From: Aequorivita echinoideorum
GTDB taxonomy: Bacteria > Bacteroidota > Bacteroidia > Flavobacteriales > Flavobacteriaceae
Assembly (NCBI RefSeq): GCF_018476645.1
Contig: NZ_JAHCTB010000002.1
Span: 186,001-250,000, forward strand
DNA length: 64,000 nt
Direction of reading: 5' to 3'
Positions 62,715 to 64,000 of the stretch are shown in pieces (within the stretch, counting starts at the first letter, position 1; each line of letters begins with the position of its first letter). The notes below the pieces were generated by a model. That model was not told where the DNA came from. It did not search any database and saw only the letters and a program-made list of their open reading frames with translations. The translations under genes were made by a program, and so were the position numbers.

Positions 62715-63998
62715 TTAAACGTGATGAAATATCACCCTTTCAAATAAAAGGAAGACCCCGGCACCAGCTATGAAGCCCAAGAATGCGAGCCAGGAAATTT
62801 TCTTGAGATACCAAATGAAATCGATTCTTTCCATTCCCATTGCTGCAACACCAGCTGCTGACCCAATTATCAACATACTTCCACCCGTACCGGCGGAGTA
62901 TGCTATAAAATGCCAAAGTACAGAGTCCATCGGTAAATCGTACATTCCCATGGAAGCTGCAACAAGCGGGACGTTATCGATGATTGCTGAGAAAATACCG
63001 AGCAATATTACAACCACGTCCTGATTAGGAATGGCATTTTGAAGAACCTCAGCGAGATATCGTAATGTTCCAACTTCTTCCCCATCGACTACTCCATAGA
63101 CCAAAGCCTCCAGTCCTCCTACTGCCATCAAAATTCCCAAGAAGAAAAGAATACTGGAAATCTCGATTCGAGAAAGTGCTTTATGCGCCGAATACAAGTG
63201 CCTTCTCTCTTTACTGAAGTCCTCTTCTGGGTGAATATATTCTGAAACCAACCAAACAACTCCAAGCGCAAGCATCATCCCCATGTAAGGCGGTAAATGC
63301 GTCAATGTTTTAAATATGGGTACAGAGACAATCATCCCAAGACCTAAAAAGAGCATTGTTCTGCTGCTCAATAGCTTTTCGTCCTCATTATCTTGACGGG
63401 AATCAATGGCTATTGTCCCTCTGAATACTGGCATGTAACTAGCAATACCAAACGGAATCAAGAAACATACAATAGCGGGAAGCACAACAAATTCAATAAG
63501 TCCGCCCGCTGAAACCAATTTGGCAATCCAAAGCATCGTAGTGGTTACATCCCCAATTGGAGACCAAGCGCCACCCGCATTTGCCGCAATAACGACAAGA
63601 GCAGCGTACCAAAGCCTATCCTCACGTTTGTGAATCAATTTTCTGAGCAGGGTTATTAAAACGATGGTTGCCGTAAGATTATCAATTATTGCCGAAAGTA
63701 TAAATGCCAAAATACCGATAATCCACAATAATTTTCGCTTACTTTTAGTTTTTACCGCTCCTTTTAAAATTTCGAAACCTCGGTGAAGATCAATGATTTC
63801 AACGATGGTCATCGCACCAATCAGAAATATTAAAATTTCTGCCGTCTTCCCTAGATGATGCAGCAACGTTCCCTCAAAACCTTCCATTGCCGTTTCGCCA
63901 CCAGATAAATAGCTGAAAGCCTGTTCTTCGCTATTGATTACGTCAAACCAGCCGTTCATAAATCCAATTGCTAACACAGCCCATATAAGTGATGCCAT
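62715..63998 (-). CDS. nhaD: NhaD-type Na+/H+ antiporter, N-terminus cut by window edge
   Basis: At least 427 residues; the frame is open to the right edge, so the first ~30-50 residues are probably missing and the Met at 63998 may be internal. There are about eleven membrane helices with the ion-transporter blocks ILSAIIDNLTATIVLITLLRKL, ANAGGAWSPIGDVTTTMLW and a second SAIIDNVPLVAASMGMY, as in NhaD of the ArsB/NhaD superfamily. It exchanges sodium or lithium for protons. It is upstream of exbB on the same strand with a 47-base gap. Confidence 0.88.
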   Translation of the reverse strand: MASLIWAVLAIGFMNGWFDVINSEEQAFSYLSGGETAMEGFEGTLLHHLGKTAEILIFLIGAMTIVEIIDLHRGFEILKGAVKTKSKRKLLWIIGILAFILSAIIDNLTATIVLITLLRKLIHKREDRLWYAALVVIAANAGGAWSPIGDVTTTMLWIAKLVSAGGLIEFVVLPAIVCFLIPFGIASYMPVFRGTIAIDSRQDNEDEKLLSSRTMLFLGLGMIVSVPIFKTLTHLPPYMGMMLALGVVWLVSEYIHPEEDFSKERRHLYSAHKALSRIEISSILFFLGILMAVGGLEALVYGVVDGEEVGTLRYLAEVLQNAIPNQDVVVILLGIFSAIIDNVPLVAASMGMYDLPMDSVLWHFIAYSAGTGGSMLIIGSAAGVAAMGMERIDFIWYLKKISWLAFLGFIAGAGVFLLFERVIFHHV

Positions 63999-64000
63999 GA

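Noticed and set aside
1-64000. CRISPR array, prophage or insertion sequence
   Set aside because: No spaced direct repeats of CRISPR type, no transposase, integrase or phage structural genes were found.

Overview
The window is a 64 kb piece of an AT-rich chromosome from the Bacteroidota, almost certainly family Flavobacteriaceae. Evidence for this is the type IX secretion and gliding genes (porU, porV, gldJ) in their usual order beside murF, cdd and pdhA/pdhC, secreted proteins with type A C-terminal sorting domains, SusD-free but lipoprotein-rich gene content, promoter boxes of the TAnnTTTG type, and near absence of Shine-Dalgarno sequences. Genes are tightly packed. No gene-free stretch exceeds 300 bases; the longest are about 283 bases (23711-23993), 217 bases (54409-54625) and 215 bases (58766-58980).

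Region 1 (1-13653) is the most unusual part: a co-directional run of about 15 genes with overlaps or short gaps. It encodes a ThuA-like protein, an ArsM-type methyltransferase, an atypical radical SAM enzyme, an exported rhodanese, a TIGR04282-type glycosyltransferase, a purine nucleoside phosphorylase, a sterol-desaturase-family hydroxylase, two DUF547 lipoproteins around a TIGR04283-type glycosyltransferase, a flavin oxidoreductase, a membrane ferredoxin and two further GT2 glycosyltransferases. The mix (methylation, radical SAM chemistry, nucleoside cleavage, glycosylation) matches the logic of arsenosugar biosynthesis, but the radical SAM protein does not look like ArsS. I infer an arsenosugar-like or arsenolipid-like pathway of a variant type; the element and the product are not shown by the sequence.

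Region 2 (13654-31658) holds an AraC regulator divergent from an aldehyde dehydrogenase with a DUF779 partner, a PaiB-like protein, the Mpl ligase, TPR and lipoproteins, obgE-adk, purK and purE split by a Fic/Doc toxin module, an M3 peptidase, an exported M28 peptidase, and an ECF sigma factor with a tiny zinc-finger anti-sigma candidate. Region 3 (31788-45666) holds gcvP, a FabH-like synthase with a methyltransferase and a glycosyltransferase, alkaline phosphatase, an MlaEF-type lipid transporter, an exported FG-GAP protein, a DUF389 protein, a mannose-1-phosphate guanylyltransferase, a SprT protein and an SDR oxidoreductase.

Region 4 (45820-57648) is conserved housekeeping plus type IX secretion: pdhC, pdhA, cdd, porV, porU, gldJ, murF. 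Region 5 (57682-59348) has two tRNA-Val genes, a YitT protein, and a small repeat-bounded element: a GIY-YIG nuclease gene, whose stop codon lies in a tRNA-like remnant, sits between two exact 51-bp copies of the 3' end and terminator of tRNA-Val(UAC). This is the second main candidate for something undescribed. Region 6 (59415-64000) is folC (apparently without a standard start codon), a TonB/ExbD/ExbB operon, and an NhaD antiporter cut by the window edge.
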